DNA of 49,115 nucleotides from Klebsormidium nitens (GCA_000708835.1 DF237582.1:1-49115); one strand, 5' to 3'. Shown: positions 1 through 21,575, counted from the stretch's first letter. A program made the numbers and translations. The notes: a model not told the origin generated them from the sequence alone.

Positions 1-2
1 GT

Positions 3-182
3 GGACATCGGCTACCGGAATTCTCGGTGAACCTGCCGGTCATCTTCTTCAGCCCGGGGCTTCGGAACAGCTACCTGGAAGTGGACCATGATTACCCATT
101 TCCACCGTACCGGGCAAGCACCCCCGGCCTCGAGAGCATGAAACAAAGCGGCGGCATTGCGCAACCGTCAGTGTATAGCTAG
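3..182 (+). CDS. 3' end of an unidentified protein-coding gene (partial)
   Basis: From base 3 one plus-strand frame stays open for 59 codons and stops with TAG at 180-182. The other two plus frames stop within about 30 codons. The peptide has a hydrophobic stretch (LPVIFFSPGL), then an aromatic/proline run (YPFPPYR), and ends SGGIAQPSVYS. I do not recognise the family. The rest of the gene would lie left of the window, and this could be a terminal exon whose acceptor is outside it. It ends only 135 bases before the MetAP2 start on the same strand, so the two genes would be tightly spaced in tandem. The alternative is chance open frame or 5' untranslated sequence of MetAP2. Confidence 0.35.
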   Translation, partial: GHRLPEFSVNLPVIFFSPGLRNSYLEVDHDYPFPPYRASTPGLESMKQSGGIAQPSVYS

Positions 183-317
183 AACTTGGATAAAGAGAAT
201 CAAAAGATTGAACATTCGAGGTTCAACTAAAGAAGCATTGCCATTGCCAGTGCAGGTTGCATTGCATAAAATTTGCATTGAGGTCGAGACGGCAAGTTCT
301 TTGTTCAGCGGGCCACC

Positions 318-4352
<4,035 letters not shown>

Positions 4353-6328
4353 TCCGCCTAATTGGTGCTTACAATCAAGTATTTGGCGTCTGGTGGGATC
4401 GAGTCAGACCTTTTTCAAATCCTTACGAGCATGCTGACCCTGGCATGGAGCCCTGCAAAACGCCTTTTGGATCGGTATCAATTTGAGGGTGAGGTATTGG
4501 TTAGGCTAATTGCATGCCGCCTAAAGGATTGTGCCTATCAACGTACTTGGCTATGGTTTGAATATAACATCACTTTTAATGTGCATCTCGTGACTTCTTC
4601 CTTCCCGGTGTCCAAGCATAGTCCCACATCCTATTCTCAGCTGCCGGGGCGCGGCCTAGGCTAATACACTTGGTATAGTACCTTCGACCAGCTGAAAGAA
4701 GCTCGACAATTAGTGGCGGTCAAGCTATAATCATCATGTGCGCACACTGATGCATGTACGTGAGCGTAATATGCACTAGCTTGGGCTTCAAGCTATAATC
4801 AAATTGTATACAAACGCGCTCTACATTTAATTTTTGCAACATTGAGGTACTTAGCGCCGGCGGCCCACTGACGGGTCATTAGCGTCTCGGAAGCTAGCTC
4901 GATCATGTGGCTTTGCGCGGCCCTCAGCGCTGCATTGATCGATGAAAGTTATAGCTTGATCGAAATATATACCTAGAGCTGTATATCGACCGATGATTAT
5001 AAAAGTTAAGTATATCCGTCTAGGCCATTGGAATTGGCCGCCATGGCGGCAAATTGGATATATATGATGTACTATGTATGGATCCGGTGCTATATATACG
5101 GATACGTACCGTCGACTATGGAAGCTAGCATGCATCAATGATTGCTTCCGAAGTTGAGTGCATGATGTATCATTGAAACGATCGTTAACGAAATTTATAT
5201 CTATAGCTAATCTATATAGCGTGCACTGCGGCCGCCATTGTCCGGAGCCCGTGAGTCCAGAAACCTAAAACAACGGGTATCTGGTTTCTAGGGTAATTAT
5301 CTAGCTCTCTAACCCGCTTTCAATAAACTTACCTGGTTTTATGATTTTATATAGGGTCCCGTCTGCATGCATCATGCTATACACGAGGCGCTCGATGTTG
5401 CATGCTTGACAACCGTCACCTTGTACGTGTATTCATTCGATACTGAGCAAGGCATACTGCACGCCATCATGTTCAATCCGGCCAGCCGCCATGGCCGTCT
5501 GCATGCATGTACACGATCGGATGATTCTTTTTGGACCGCCATGTTGCCGGGCCAAGTACTTGAAACTTCAAACCCCCTATCGAAGTTTAGCGCTAGCTAG
5601 CTGCATGCATTGCGACATACGCCAAAAGGATCCGGTTTCGTGCAAACGAAGACGGCCGTGAGCCTGCCGTGATGGTGCAATACAGTAGTGTACTACGGTA
5701 GTGCGCTCAGTGATTGCAGTGCATGCCGCTAATGACTTAAAGAGTTCCGCGTAGTGCACGGCCCATGCGACCCGTCATCTTGCACCTCATGAGCGTATCC
5801 TAAAGCTACGCTGTATGCCACCTCCAAATCCCAAGGTTATTGAAACTCCACAACAAAAATAAAGATACGCTCCATTTCACAAAAAGCTTGAATTTTAGAG
5901 ACCGCATGCAAATCGATTTGAAGTTCAACGGTTGTACGGTAGTCAAGCATATTCCGGCATGCTACCCTGCAAGACTGTTGGTGACATGCTTGCTTTCAAT
6001 AAGAATGGATTTGATCATTGATGATTTCGAAAATTAGATCCGTCAAGCTAGGATAATGTACACACATATATTGTTTGACGGGCACTCCAGCCTTCCGATG
6101 CAGAACGACAGCCAGGCCTTTGGCAAGCAAATTTTGAATTAACAAACAAATGTAACGCAGTTGCAGAATACTACGGGCTCTTTGTTGGTATACCCAACTC
6201 CATCGAACACATGTTCACAAGAACCTGCGAACCTCTTCCAGTTGGCTATCTAGGTTACATTCGGTTGATTACTTGTCCAAGAAATAAGAAGTTTACAGCA
6301 CTGATTACGAGCTTGAGTCGTTGGGTAC
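4353..6328. other. Intergenic spacer, AT-rich, rich in GCATGC/CATGCA palindromes
   Basis: This lies between the converging 3' ends of MetAP2 and the two-membrane-span gene. I see no exon-like reading frame with splice signals. The sequence is markedly more AT-rich than the flanking exons and contains repeated TATATA runs. RY-type TGCATGCA palindromes occur near 4750, 5125, 5365, 5500 and 5600. Confidence 0.6.
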
Positions 6329-7984
6329 TCAGAACAGTCGAATCTGCAATAAGATGGGTATCCCAGATTACTCTTTGTGTCTACATCATAACCATCACGG
6401 TAAGGTAAGTAGGACAGAAGGATACCACGAAAAGAGCAGAATCAAACATGCATCAATCCTGATTTTACTTACCTGGAAGAAGACGGCGAGAAACAAGTTT
6501 GAACCAGCCAAGACGACTAGGAGCAAGGTCACGTAGTCAAATGGAGACAACCGCTGGTTGACCTGGGCAGAAGAAGAGAAGAAGAGATCAGAGAGTGCGG
6601 CTATGAGAAGATACTTGCAAGAGAACAAGACTTAGCAACTTATACCGCTTGAAAGATGCCATAGATTGGATCATTAGGCTTTGGATTGTCACAAGTAGGT
6701 CAGCAGAGAAACATCTAGAGACAACCCTTGCTGCTCTTCGCTTTGCAACTCACATTCTCTCTGTACCAGTAGAAGCCACCATACCTGCAAAGCAATTAAA
6801 AGAAACACTTCAAGCTTGATCACCTCCAAAATTGCTAGCAAAATTGAGCACGTGCCTCGGACAATTAAGAGTTGTGGTCAATCTCAGTGTCTTATTCAAC
6901 CAAAGTCCCTACTTGGAACATAGATACAATCTCAATGAGACAATGGATAGCAGCACTAACTTACAAGAGAAGCGGCGCTGCAAGAATTGCAGGTTGTAGC
7001 CAGCTGGGTACGGAGCCCGACTGCGCAACCACCTGGCCCGTGGCCTCCATCACTGTGGCGCCACTCTCATTAGCCACAGCTTCGCCAAGTGCACGATCAG
7101 CATTAAGAACTTGGCCAAGAAAACTTCCAGCCAATGCAACACACACCAGCCTGAGCGACGCCGCACTTCCTCTTCCGCCCCCTGCAATCTCTTCACCAAG
7201 GGCATCTAAGCGAAGCCTTGCCATCGACGCGTCAAGGTCAAAGTCTGGGCTAACTGCACTCGACAACGCATGCGCGGCCTCCCAGCTAGCCGTTTGCCTC
7301 AATTCTGAGATGTCCTGCTGCAAGGCCTCAACATGGTTTGACTGGAACGCAGCTTCCTGTCCAGCCAACATGAGTGTGATGTTGTGTTTACGCCATACCT
7401 GGTGCAAAGCCCAAAAAGGGTTACATTCTGAACGTAAACCACACGCTCGCACTCATGCAAGACTTCTGAAACATGAAGTGGACAAACACCTATCACTGAG
7501 TGGACTTATACACCTAATGCTGCCTTCACATCACTGGGAAAATCTTTGCCATCATGCGTGCAGGCAAACCTATATTTCTTACCTGCCAGAGCAGTTCGGC
7601 AGCATCAAAGCCAGCGGGGCTAGTCTGGTAAGCCTGTTGTTGAAATGCGACTATTTCTGACTGCAAAAACCCAGCTTGATGAAACTGCCCGCCCGCCAGT
7701 CTTCCGTCTTCAGCTTTCCCTGAGCTAGTAGGGTTGCCAAACGAGAGTAGGCAATTGACTGCAAACCTGCGTTGTCCTGTCGACAACATTCTCTCGCCTT
7801 TCAGGCTGCCACTTCCAATTCTGCTTGAATATTCTTGCCGCTGTACTTGCAACCTGCCAAGTGGCACAGCAAAGTGACTACAAGACCCACTTTCCCCATG
7901 TTCTCTCCAAGCAATTTCACGATTACTCACCAGATGGCCTAGGGCAAACTTTTGGGAACAATGTAACGCCACGATGTTGGTCAT
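6329..7984 (-). CDS. Uncharacterised protein with two C-terminal membrane segments, 6 exons
   Basis: Family not recognised. Minus-strand exons in transcript order: 7931-7984, 7583-7840, 6965-7398, 6754-6784, 6473-6562, 6329-6343 (293 aa). The N-terminus (about 60 residues) is rich in Ser, Arg and Gly and poor in acids, which suggests an organelle transit peptide (inference). The middle (aa 105-235) is helical, Ala/Glu-rich and soluble-looking. Two hydrophobic segments follow: about aa 240-256 (from PAILAAPLLL) and 269-288 (YVTLLLVVLAGSNLFLAVFF), joined by a polar linker. The protein would end four residues after the last strong donor (IRLF, stop). The core exons have clean GTAAGT/GTGAGT donors and continuous frame. 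The weakest parts are the first exon (no in-frame stop just upstream of the ATG) and the 15-nt last exon. A plastid or mitochondrial membrane protein is the best guess. Confidence 0.6.
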
Positions 7985-8591
7985 TTTTCTATTTTGATTG
8001 GTTCCAGATACCCGTGGTGGAACTAGTAGTGTCTTGTCAAGTGGTAGACTTACTCAATTGTAATCAGCGACGGAAAAGGGGGTATGATAGACATAGCAGC
8101 TTACTCTCTCTGAGGAGCTGTTTTGCACCTGCAGGCACCAATCGCCGAAGATATGTGATCACTGCAAAGCACAATGACCTTTCGTTGAGTCGCGACTCGC
8201 AATTATGCTCTCCTCGTGAGGGTACTTGTATGACTCTCATGAGACAATCAAGGGTGGGGCAACTCGAAGGAAGCATCGGATGCCATTGCAGGCGCAAAAG
8301 CAGACCGGCCAACTGGCGAATGGCAAAGCAGTCGGACTCTCTCTCTGGAAATGGGTGGCTGACATTTGTCCTGCCCGTGGGGCTTTATCTGCTCCCTGCT
8401 TTCGATTTTCACACCGGCCGCCGGGAATCACCGCGCGCGGCGCTGTGCACTCCCAAGGCGGCCCGGGACGGTTCGGTGCGGTGAATCGGCGACATCCGTG
8501 TTTCCACAAATTTAGGGGTGAGTTTATTGGATTTTAGACCTGGCAGATTTTAAAAGGTGATCTTGCGGCTTGCCAGTTTAAGTTCAGTAGA

Positions 8592-8944
8592 GTATGTAAT
8601 TTCACTAGTTTCAACTGCAACGTAGGCATGACATCATCGGTACCTACGGTGAACAGTGTGGCGGTACGCTACCCTGTCGAAAATGGTCGGTACCGTGCAA
8701 TGTTCAACCGGGCACTCGATTGCAGGGAGACGGAGTGCTCGGGGGATGTTAGGGTTACAAGAGGGCAACCGACTGATCTTGGTGGGGTTAGTTGGGGGGT
8801 TAGGGTGGGTACGGGCGGGCTATGGCGGAACGCCTTAGGGTTCGTCAAAACCCGGTTACTGCTATCAGTTTGACCTTAGGGTTTTAGGTTTGGCAGGTCC
8901 TTAACTATGATGACGTTGCAGTTGAAACTAGTGAAGTTACATAC
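8592..8944. mobile_element. MITE-like element, 353 bp, 32-bp terminal inverted repeats
   Basis: The left arm (8592-8623) and the reverse complement of the right arm (8913-8944) match at 31 of 32 positions, both beginning GTATGTAA and ending CAACTGCAACGT. Weaker symmetry continues outward for about 20 bases on each side. There is no transposase frame inside. The interior holds degenerate TTAGGG-rich sequence related to 48236-48300. No clear target-site duplication was found, so superfamily is not assigned. Confidence 0.65.
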
Positions 8945-9007
8945 CTACTACGTCTTTAAGTTTTTGGTTTGAGTCTGTTCCCCGGGCCCGGGCGGTACCG
9001 ATCTATC

Positions 9008-9220
9008 GTACCGATTGGCCGGTTGGGCAGATATTTGCCCAAAATTGAATTCGTATGCTGTGAAATTTGGGCAGCTTCATTTTGCTAATTTATTTCGTTT
9101 TCGTGTGGGGCAAAATGAGTTGCAATTCTTGAAATGAAATTTGTTTTACATTCAGATTTTTTGGGCAAGTCAAGGAATACTTACTAATTAGTGATTGTTG
9201 CCCAGTCGGACAATCGGTAC
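9008..9220. repeat. Inverted repeat unit, ~213 bp
   Basis: The sequence GTACCGATTGGCCGGTTGGG at the left end recurs in near-identical inverted form ending at 9220, with about four mismatches in the outer 25 bases. The interior is AT-rich with TTGCCCAAA and TTTGGGCA sub-palindromes. This is probably a decayed nonautonomous element. It sits 63 bases after the 353-bp element. Confidence 0.45.
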
Positions 9221-10233
9221 GGGTACGGTAGTGAACGCTAGCGAGCAAACTACCGGTACCGTTGTGAACAGGTGAAAAGGTATGTCGCTATCATACGGTA
9301 TCGGTACTACCTGCATCCGGTCCGTCGTTCAGCACTCATTGCTCCGCTATTACGGACGAGTGTATTAAATACGTATAGGTTATCGCGCCGTAGAGGCGAC
9401 CGGCCGGTCCCGGCAGTGTGAATTGTCTCGCAAACACAATTCCAATGCGCCATGGAATATCGTCGAGTCAATGCAACTTGCAAGTTGCCATGCAGCCTGC
9501 CAGTGCAGGTGGGACTCCCTGCGAGCCCGACAGCAAGGGTGGCTGCACGTTGGCAAACCCAAGCTTGTTTTACGAAGGACCTGCGGGTCCGTGCCTTCTC
9601 CATAGATGTCTTGTCTGAGTCAAGTCATTGGGAGCATTGGGCACCAGCCCATCGTAGCCAGCACTATTTCTGCTGCGTATGAACAAAACAGAGCAAGCGC
9701 ACCTGGAGGGCTTTGTCGGAACACAATCCACCAAAATCTACGATCTTCCAGACTTTGCTCCCATTTTCTAGGGTGAGTGAGAAGTGCTGGCTGCCTCTAT
9801 GAATAGCCCAGCCTTGCGTAGTCACTGGTCGTGCATCATCCTTTCTGGAGCTCGAGCTGCATTTCTGGTTCACACCAAGGAGGGAGCATTGTCTGCAAAC
9901 GAGGCCCGGCCCGCAGAAGCATAGATCTGTGAAGACTGGCATGCAATTCAATGTCTGGTTGCATTTGCCAACTCAACCACAGAACTAGAAGTGGTTCCGG
10001 AAAGTGTTCTGTCTGCACATATTGTAATCTTCCCTTTGCAAGACATGGTTGAGCATCTGCATTGCAGACCTGTAGGATCGCATCCACCAAAGAAGGGCAT
10101 GCAGCAGTCTCTGAGTTGCTGCTGGTTTTTTTGCAGGACTGTGGGCTCCTTCCCACGGCCGACTGGGTACCGAGGAAAGAATCTCTCACATCCCAAAAGG
10201 AACATCATTGAGGCAACGGCTGTAGCCCCAAGG

Positions 10234-15238
<5,005 letters not shown>

Positions 15239-17066
15239 GTTGCGTCCATCAGGAGAATCTGCTCGGTGGTGCAAGTGCCCCAGGTTGTGTTCCGGTTAAC
15301 CAAGACGACTTTGCAGCGAGTGCACATGCTGCCACTAGCTCTCCTCTCAATTTGTGGATGAAGTTTGTTGCAAACATCTGGAAAAGTGCGTCATGGTTTT
15401 CCAGAAACGGTGAGTATTCTGGATAAACTTGAAGCACGACATATGCTGCACATTTGCTCGTGTTTTTAAAGAGGTCATGCGTTAAGTCCGCCACCACCTA
15501 GGCCCGCTAGAATCCGTGGAAGGAGAACGTGCCTAAATCCGGACTATTCGAAACCCCCACCATTTTGTACCCAGGACTGCGCACAGTATGTAGGTAGCTT
15601 CTCCCGGCCACGCTGGCATGAGGACCAGCACTTCCCCGGTATACCTCCCGCAGACCACAGCCGTTAGCAGGTACAACGTTTCGGGTACGAATTTGCCAAA
15701 TTCATGACCCCGGACTCAGCGACCCGGGCGGCGGGCCCGTGCTCGGTCGACAGGGTACCAAAGCTTGGCAGGGTCTAAAAAACGTGCGAATTTGGTCCAC
15801 GTTCTCCCTCCACGCATTCTGCTAGCATGCATGGCCCCTACATATTATTGGTCAGTACGATCACAAAGCGCGGCTGATGCGCCGCCATCATTGCCAATAC
15901 TAGTGGCGTGACGGTGCGCGCCCGGCCTATGCTTGAATTCCGGCAATAGATGTCCGCATATGTAATCATTGTTGCTGCATGACTTGGAGGGCCTACAGGG
16001 ATGCACCGGCCATGACCGTACATATGGTTGATGTGGTGGCAACGGTGGGCCCGGGTAGCGCGCTCAGTGGCAAACATTTGGTTTTGTACATCGTCGGAAG
16101 GTAGCTTACTCAGTATATACTATATGTAACCCTTGCAATGCGCATGCATGCATGATATTCGATCGAGCTGCATACGTGAATAATGAGTCATGCTCATGAC
16201 GTATTACATTGTACGGTACAGTCCAATTTTGCATGTAAATCGAGCTGGTACGTTAGCCAATTAGTTCAAGCGTTCAATCCAATATACTCCTATATTGGCC
16301 TCACACCTTTTAAGCGCTTTAAACCGACGGCCCGCCGTTGCGCACGGCTAGCTAGTATCGAATATTGGCCACCGAGGCAATAATTTCAGCACATGGGTCT
16401 TTAAAGGTCTTCGATCATCGTTACTGGAATGAAAAAGTCATTGCATGGGCAACCGTCTGGTCGAGGCGAGCTAGTTGAGTTATTGGTCTTCTCAAACCCG
16501 CATTCAATGATATTTGTGTAAAACCACGTCGGACGCACATATCATGCACTTTCCGCGTGAAGTTGACTGCGAGGCATCACTGACTTCAAGTTGCGATTGA
16601 AAAGAGAACATCACTGATCTCGAGTCATGTCAAAAAACTTCGATCCACAAGGGCGTTTCAAGGTTAAAACTCCGAAAATAAGACTGGCCCCCACCTTCAA
16701 CTTCGTCACAAGTTTTCCGATTTTCTGTGAAGATCTGGCAGGGGGTACTACCAGGCTGGCATAGCTGGCTGATTTGTTCCGATTTGCTGCTACTTGATTC
16801 TTAGCATGACGCAATTTTTCGTAAACGAGCAGGCTAGCTGGATATATCTACAGCATCTGATTGCGCGACTTAGGCAATTCTGCACTTCAAGTGAATGCAT
16901 CACAGCACATCAAGGTCGTGATCTCGCAAGACCAACCCATCACATACTTTTGACATGCATGAACGCAATCTCCAAAAAAAGCATGTTCGCTGCCAAAGGT
17001 CGATACTATTGCAAGTTGCTTTAGCAACTTTGTAGAACCAGTTTTTTTCTACCTTGATTCCCCAAT
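15239..17066. other. Intergenic spacer between convergent genes
   Basis: This separates the 3' ends of PGI and the minus-strand coiled-coil gene. There are no convincing exons. RY-type palindromes (CATGCATGCATG at about 16144; others near 15825) and CTAGCTAG-like motifs occur. Nothing else is recognised. Confidence 0.6.
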
Positions 17067-20000
17067 TCATGACTCAAAATTTGTTGGGATGCCACTTGAC
17101 CGTTTTCCCATAGCGCTATCTTGACCGGGCTTGCCTGGCACCATCCTCCGTTTCTTTTTGGCGAAAGTCTCGGCAGTGGAACCTGGAAGCTTTGGATGCG
17201 CCTCCTTCCTGTGATTCAAGAGAAGGGGATCATAATAGGCTCGGTACCTTCTGTGCAAAGCTCGCCTTGCATACAAGCTAGTTGGTCATGCGAACAGACA
17301 ATGAATGCATGCTTCTTGGATGCTATGTAACCTGGAATGGCAAAGAACTATGGGTGATCAAATCTGGTCCTTACCTCAACGTAGGATAGGAAGCAAAGAT
17401 CAAAACAGCCGGCAGCGCCAAAATGATGTACACCTGGAAAGATGAGAGTAGTCACGACAGGTAATTCAACTGCCCTCATGAACCCGTAATAACCTTGCAA
17501 GGATATGCTATAGAAAAACACCACAGATTCCCAATAATCAGGGACTCTGGAGTAACAACATGACGCTACAGATATTATGCTGTTGAGTCACTTTCCTATA
17601 ACAGCTCTTGAACACAAAGCCAAAGTCTGATCTACTCACCACCACATGCGCATTCTTTGTTGTGGCATAAGCAGCCGTAGCAGAGTTCGAGGAAAGCTGC
17701 TTCAGTGCAAATTGCACAGCCTGCAAGGCAACAAGTACAAACTGAGGGCAGCGCAAGAGACCGCTCATTACAAGCTCATAATCAAGACTTCGTTTCCCAA
17801 TCTCGCCATGCCAACAGTGTAGCCTCCTTGGAACGAGGTAGAAATCGCCATTAGCTCTCAAGCAAGCACCAGCTGCTTCACAACAAACGCCGTTCGCAAC
17901 TGGAGACAAATACGTCCGTCACCGTCAGGACACGCTTCACAAGCAAGTGGAGCAGGACGAAAAAGTAAACGTTGTCACCTGGTCGTGCAAGTCCTTTGCA
18001 GAACCCATTGCCAACCTAGCAGCATCAAGAACGGGTCGAAGCAGCTTTTGAAACTGGTGCACATACGGGGCTGCCGCTGCAGATAAAGCCCGGTACTGAG
18101 GCTGCAAGAAAACTTCCAAAGTGTCGGCATGGACAGCTTTTAATGCGCAGCTTTCTTTCAGAGTGGCAGTCCCCCAGAGATGTACAACAAGCTTATAATT
18201 TGCAGATGTATTCAGTCGATAGTTGGGTTTGAGCACCAGAAAATGGACAGAGTTCGGGTGTCCTTACGTTTCGCAAAAGCTTGTCAATAGTTGCAGCCAG
18301 ACCTTGGCGGGCCTTCTGTGCATGGGGTCCAGCCAAGGTGGCGACCCGGGTGTAAGCTGAAGCAGCGCCTTCATGGATCTTCCCTAGTACGGGAGTCGCA
18401 TGTTCTGCCCACTCGGCGGCCACCACAGGCATCAACCTCTGAACAGAGCAAAGAAGATCCTATTCACAGACGACCAGAGGGAAAAGGCCGTTGAAGACAG
18501 TAACAGAGAACCAACGCAGCTCATCGAAGGCAGCATGTGGAAAAGTAAACGTATCAAGCTGAAGAACTTCCCCCCTGGACGGCCCCCAACAAAGCTGAAG
18601 GTGCCTAACCTGGTGCGTTGCTTGAACATACCCCAGTGTGGGCTCCCCCACCACCTGCCACGAGTGCCCAGCTGCCTGCATCGCATGGTCGGGAGCCAGC
18701 TTGAGTGCACAACATTCAAACAGTGCACTGTAAGGCTGTGCCAAAAACCAAGATAAAAATGGTTGAATTGTTTGGGGAAACATGATAACCAGTTAATGGA
18801 AGGAAAGCTCACCGTACGAGCACGCTTGATATGCGGCTGTGCCCATTCATGTGCAGTGCTTGCTCTTGAAGTCAACTGCAGAAAGTCAAGTTGGTTTCAG
18901 TCTTCCGAGCTTGCCCCCAAAAAAGAGCCTAATATTGGAGATTGCCCAAGAGGCAAGTTTCAAAGAAGCATTTGAACGGAATGGACGAGATGCAACAGGT
19001 AAAACACAAGGCCTCCGCTTTTTTCAACTACGCAACCAGCTGCTATGGAGCAACTCGACCAAATCAAAAATATATGAAGCTGTGTGTAAGAAACCTGGCG
19101 CCCTGCTAAAGTTGTTGAGCGAAACAATATGGCTGTGTGTGCATCTCACCATGCTGGACACTTGCTGGTAAACAGGGTGTCCGTGCTTGAACCAGCGCAC
19201 TAGGAATGCTTCCTGTGAAGAAAGCAAGTCAATCAGATCTGAGGTAGGGTAGAGGCGGCAGCGAATTTCTGACTTAGTGCCCTGATTAATTTCTTCTCCC
19301 CAAAAACCCGCACACACAAATACACACCTCCAATTGTCACAGCAGCGATGCTGGGCACAATGGATCCAACATGCTAGCTCAAACAGACATAGCAGATTAA
19401 ACAGAAGTTTGCAGCTTTGACTGCACTGAACTTGCACAACTTCTCCCCTCATGACTTGCATGAACAGCAGCATCGTCACCTTTGACACGATCAAAAACCT
19501 TGATGGCCTCTAAGATGATACATGCCGATAGACTCCTTCCAAGGAGGCTTGTGTTCTCACCTGCACGGGGTTGATCTTGGCTGCCGCCCACGGTGGGAGC
19601 CAATTAGACATGACCTGGTCCTTTGCGGAGAGCTCCGCTTGGGCCTGGAGCAAGGCAGCCTGGCAGCAGGAATACAGACAATGAGCAGACGAGATGAGCA
19701 ATTGATGCGCTAGTCAATGCTAACAAGATGTAAGCAATAGACGGTCTTGAAAAAATGTACAATACAAGATGGGCTGCAATGGCTATCACAAAGCATTGCT
19801 ACAAGCTCCATCATTCGAAGCTGCCCAGATGCATGCCCAAATTCAGGTCACAGGTGTCTGCTTTCACCTCCAGCTTGGCAACCTTTGCTGCAGCTTCTGC
19901 CGCTTGCTCGCGCAGATTGTCCCCCTCCACTTTTAACTGAAGGAAAAAGTGGAGACAACACAACAATCAACAAAGTAAGTTACGCGACCCTCATCACGCC

Positions 20001-21491
20001 TGGCGCTCTTACAATATCTTTCTTTGAACAAACTCTCCATGTTACGAATGTGCCGTACCATTCTATCTAGGACACACCACTAAAGGAACTACGTCCTGCA
20101 CTGAATGAGACCACGCGATACTTCAAGCTGTCCTCTGCTGCACATGGGACACTCGGGCAGACTGGCTGGAGGGAATCACCTGTAGCACCAGCTCGCGCTG
20201 GGCTGCCTCCCCCCGTTCGGCTTTCTCAGCCCGCTCGAGTTGTCTTTGCTTCTCCTCTTCAAGAAGCTTTGCCCTCTTCTCAACATTTTCTGCCTTCTTC
20301 CCATTTGCCGCCAGTTTCAGCAGGTTTGAACGTTCACTCTCAAGTTGGGTTTTAAGAGAAGAGAGAGTCGCCACCTGCAGAAGCATCCGAACTTTCCCTT
20401 TATGATGTTGCAATTTAGATCCAAAGCAGAGATGGAAGTGCTGCAAGTATGCATCACAGGGAGAGGCTCTTGAACCACGTGACACATGCATATGATGGAA
20501 GGCTGGTAAGGAAGTGATGGTTTGCTGGTATGCATACAGGCAACCAGGTATTACTTACCTCCTCCTCCAACATTTGTATCTTTGAAAGAGCGTCATTTAA
20601 CCTTCCTGATGCTGATTCCACTTCAGCAGTCTGGCTCTCCTGCATCAGCGAAGTCCACTGAGTTATGTTTCTCGGAACTGTCTCTATAACCAGAGGGATC
20701 TACAACATTCTGCACAGCGACTCAGAGCTCAACTTTGGAATCGTTTCTCAAAAAGCATGCAGTGGCGAGAAAATGAAGCTTACTTTGAGCAGAGTGAGCT
20801 CTGCTTCTGCCGATTCTTTGGTGGCTTTCAATTCAGCCTCGACAACCTCTGCATGCTTTCCAAGCGTTTCGCTGCGAGTTTCTGCAGGATAAGAGAGTGG
20901 AAAGAGGAGTAGAGTATGTTAAAGTTTTAACCACTGCATCATCGAGTCGTTGATCATGCATGAAGTGAGAAAAATATTGAAAATTGCTCTAAGAAGTGGT
21001 GCTGTGCTTTCTATGTTTGCAAAGAGTGTGTGTCAATCACAACCAAATCCTACAACGCCTCCTTTCAGATAGCAAGGTTTGCAGACTCTTGCAGATGTTG
21101 CGTCTCAGCAGCCAATCCTCTGTCCATCAATGGTGCTGCATGCACAGCATATGATCAAACAGTTGGTCTTTTATTGCACCAATCTGAGCTGATGGCGAGC
21201 ATTTATGCAACATTTGAATACTGCCCTCTTTGGCTGAAGGTGGCACTCTTCAACCACTGGCAAAATACGGTCGTCACAGGTACTTTGGTGGGCAGATTGC
21301 GAGCTGGCAAGCCGCTTACCTGCAGCTTCAAGCTTGTCCTGCACTTCGTGCAACTTCCGCTGGACCTGACTCACTTGCTGGGCGACGCCCAGGTCGGATC
21401 CTGGCAGCACGCCGGCATCGGCAGCACAGAGATCGCATGCGCTCAGAAGTAACATACAACTCAAAAGCAACCAGCGCCCCAAGACCGCCAT
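17067..21491 (-). CDS. Signal-peptide, coiled-coil, single-span membrane protein (plant myosin-heavy-chain-related type), 14 exons
   Basis: Minus-strand exons: 21320-21491, 20784-20881, 20559-20639, 20180-20374, 19868-19936, 19561-19659, 19150-19212, 18813-18875, 18610-18735, 18268-18438, 17979-18101, 17640-17720, 17375-17433, 17067-17250 (527 aa). A clear signal peptide (aa 1-24, hydrophobic core LLLSCMLLLSAC) is followed by a long Glu/Lys/Ala coiled coil (about aa 33-222). Then comes a conserved-looking NWLPPW patch (224-229), an amphipathic alpha-helical region (240-445), one membrane span (about 448-466, VYIILALPAVLIFASYPTL) and a basic cytosolic tail rich in Lys/Arg. The order resembles the plant family of Arabidopsis AT2G24420/AT4G31340 (recalled, function unclear). 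A type I ER or endomembrane protein is inferred. Ten consecutive internal exons begin and end in phase 0. It is divergent from PHO1 across a 919-bp spacer. Confidence 0.85.
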
Positions 21492-21575
21492 TTCGTTTCT
21501 CAGAAATCTTCAACTTCAAGTTCTGAAACAAGCACTCGAAGCTCAGCCTTGTCCTTGGACCACATGTACCCACTC

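Larger units (their letters stand above)
7985..10233. other. Divergent spacer with inverted-repeat elements, upstream of PGI
   Basis: This is the shared upstream region of the minus-strand membrane-protein gene and plus-strand PGI. It holds two inverted-repeat units (8592-8944 and 9008-9220), runs of TTAGGG-like sequence around 8750-8880, and many GGTAC/GTACC motifs between 8640 and 9320. A possible minus-strand exon lies at about 9690-9951 (see findings). No confident gene was seen. Confidence 0.5.

Noticed and set aside
6872-7660. 262-codon plus-strand frame
   Set aside because: Opposite exons of the minus-strand membrane-protein gene, whose model has consistent donors and acceptors. The plus frame has no splice or motif support.
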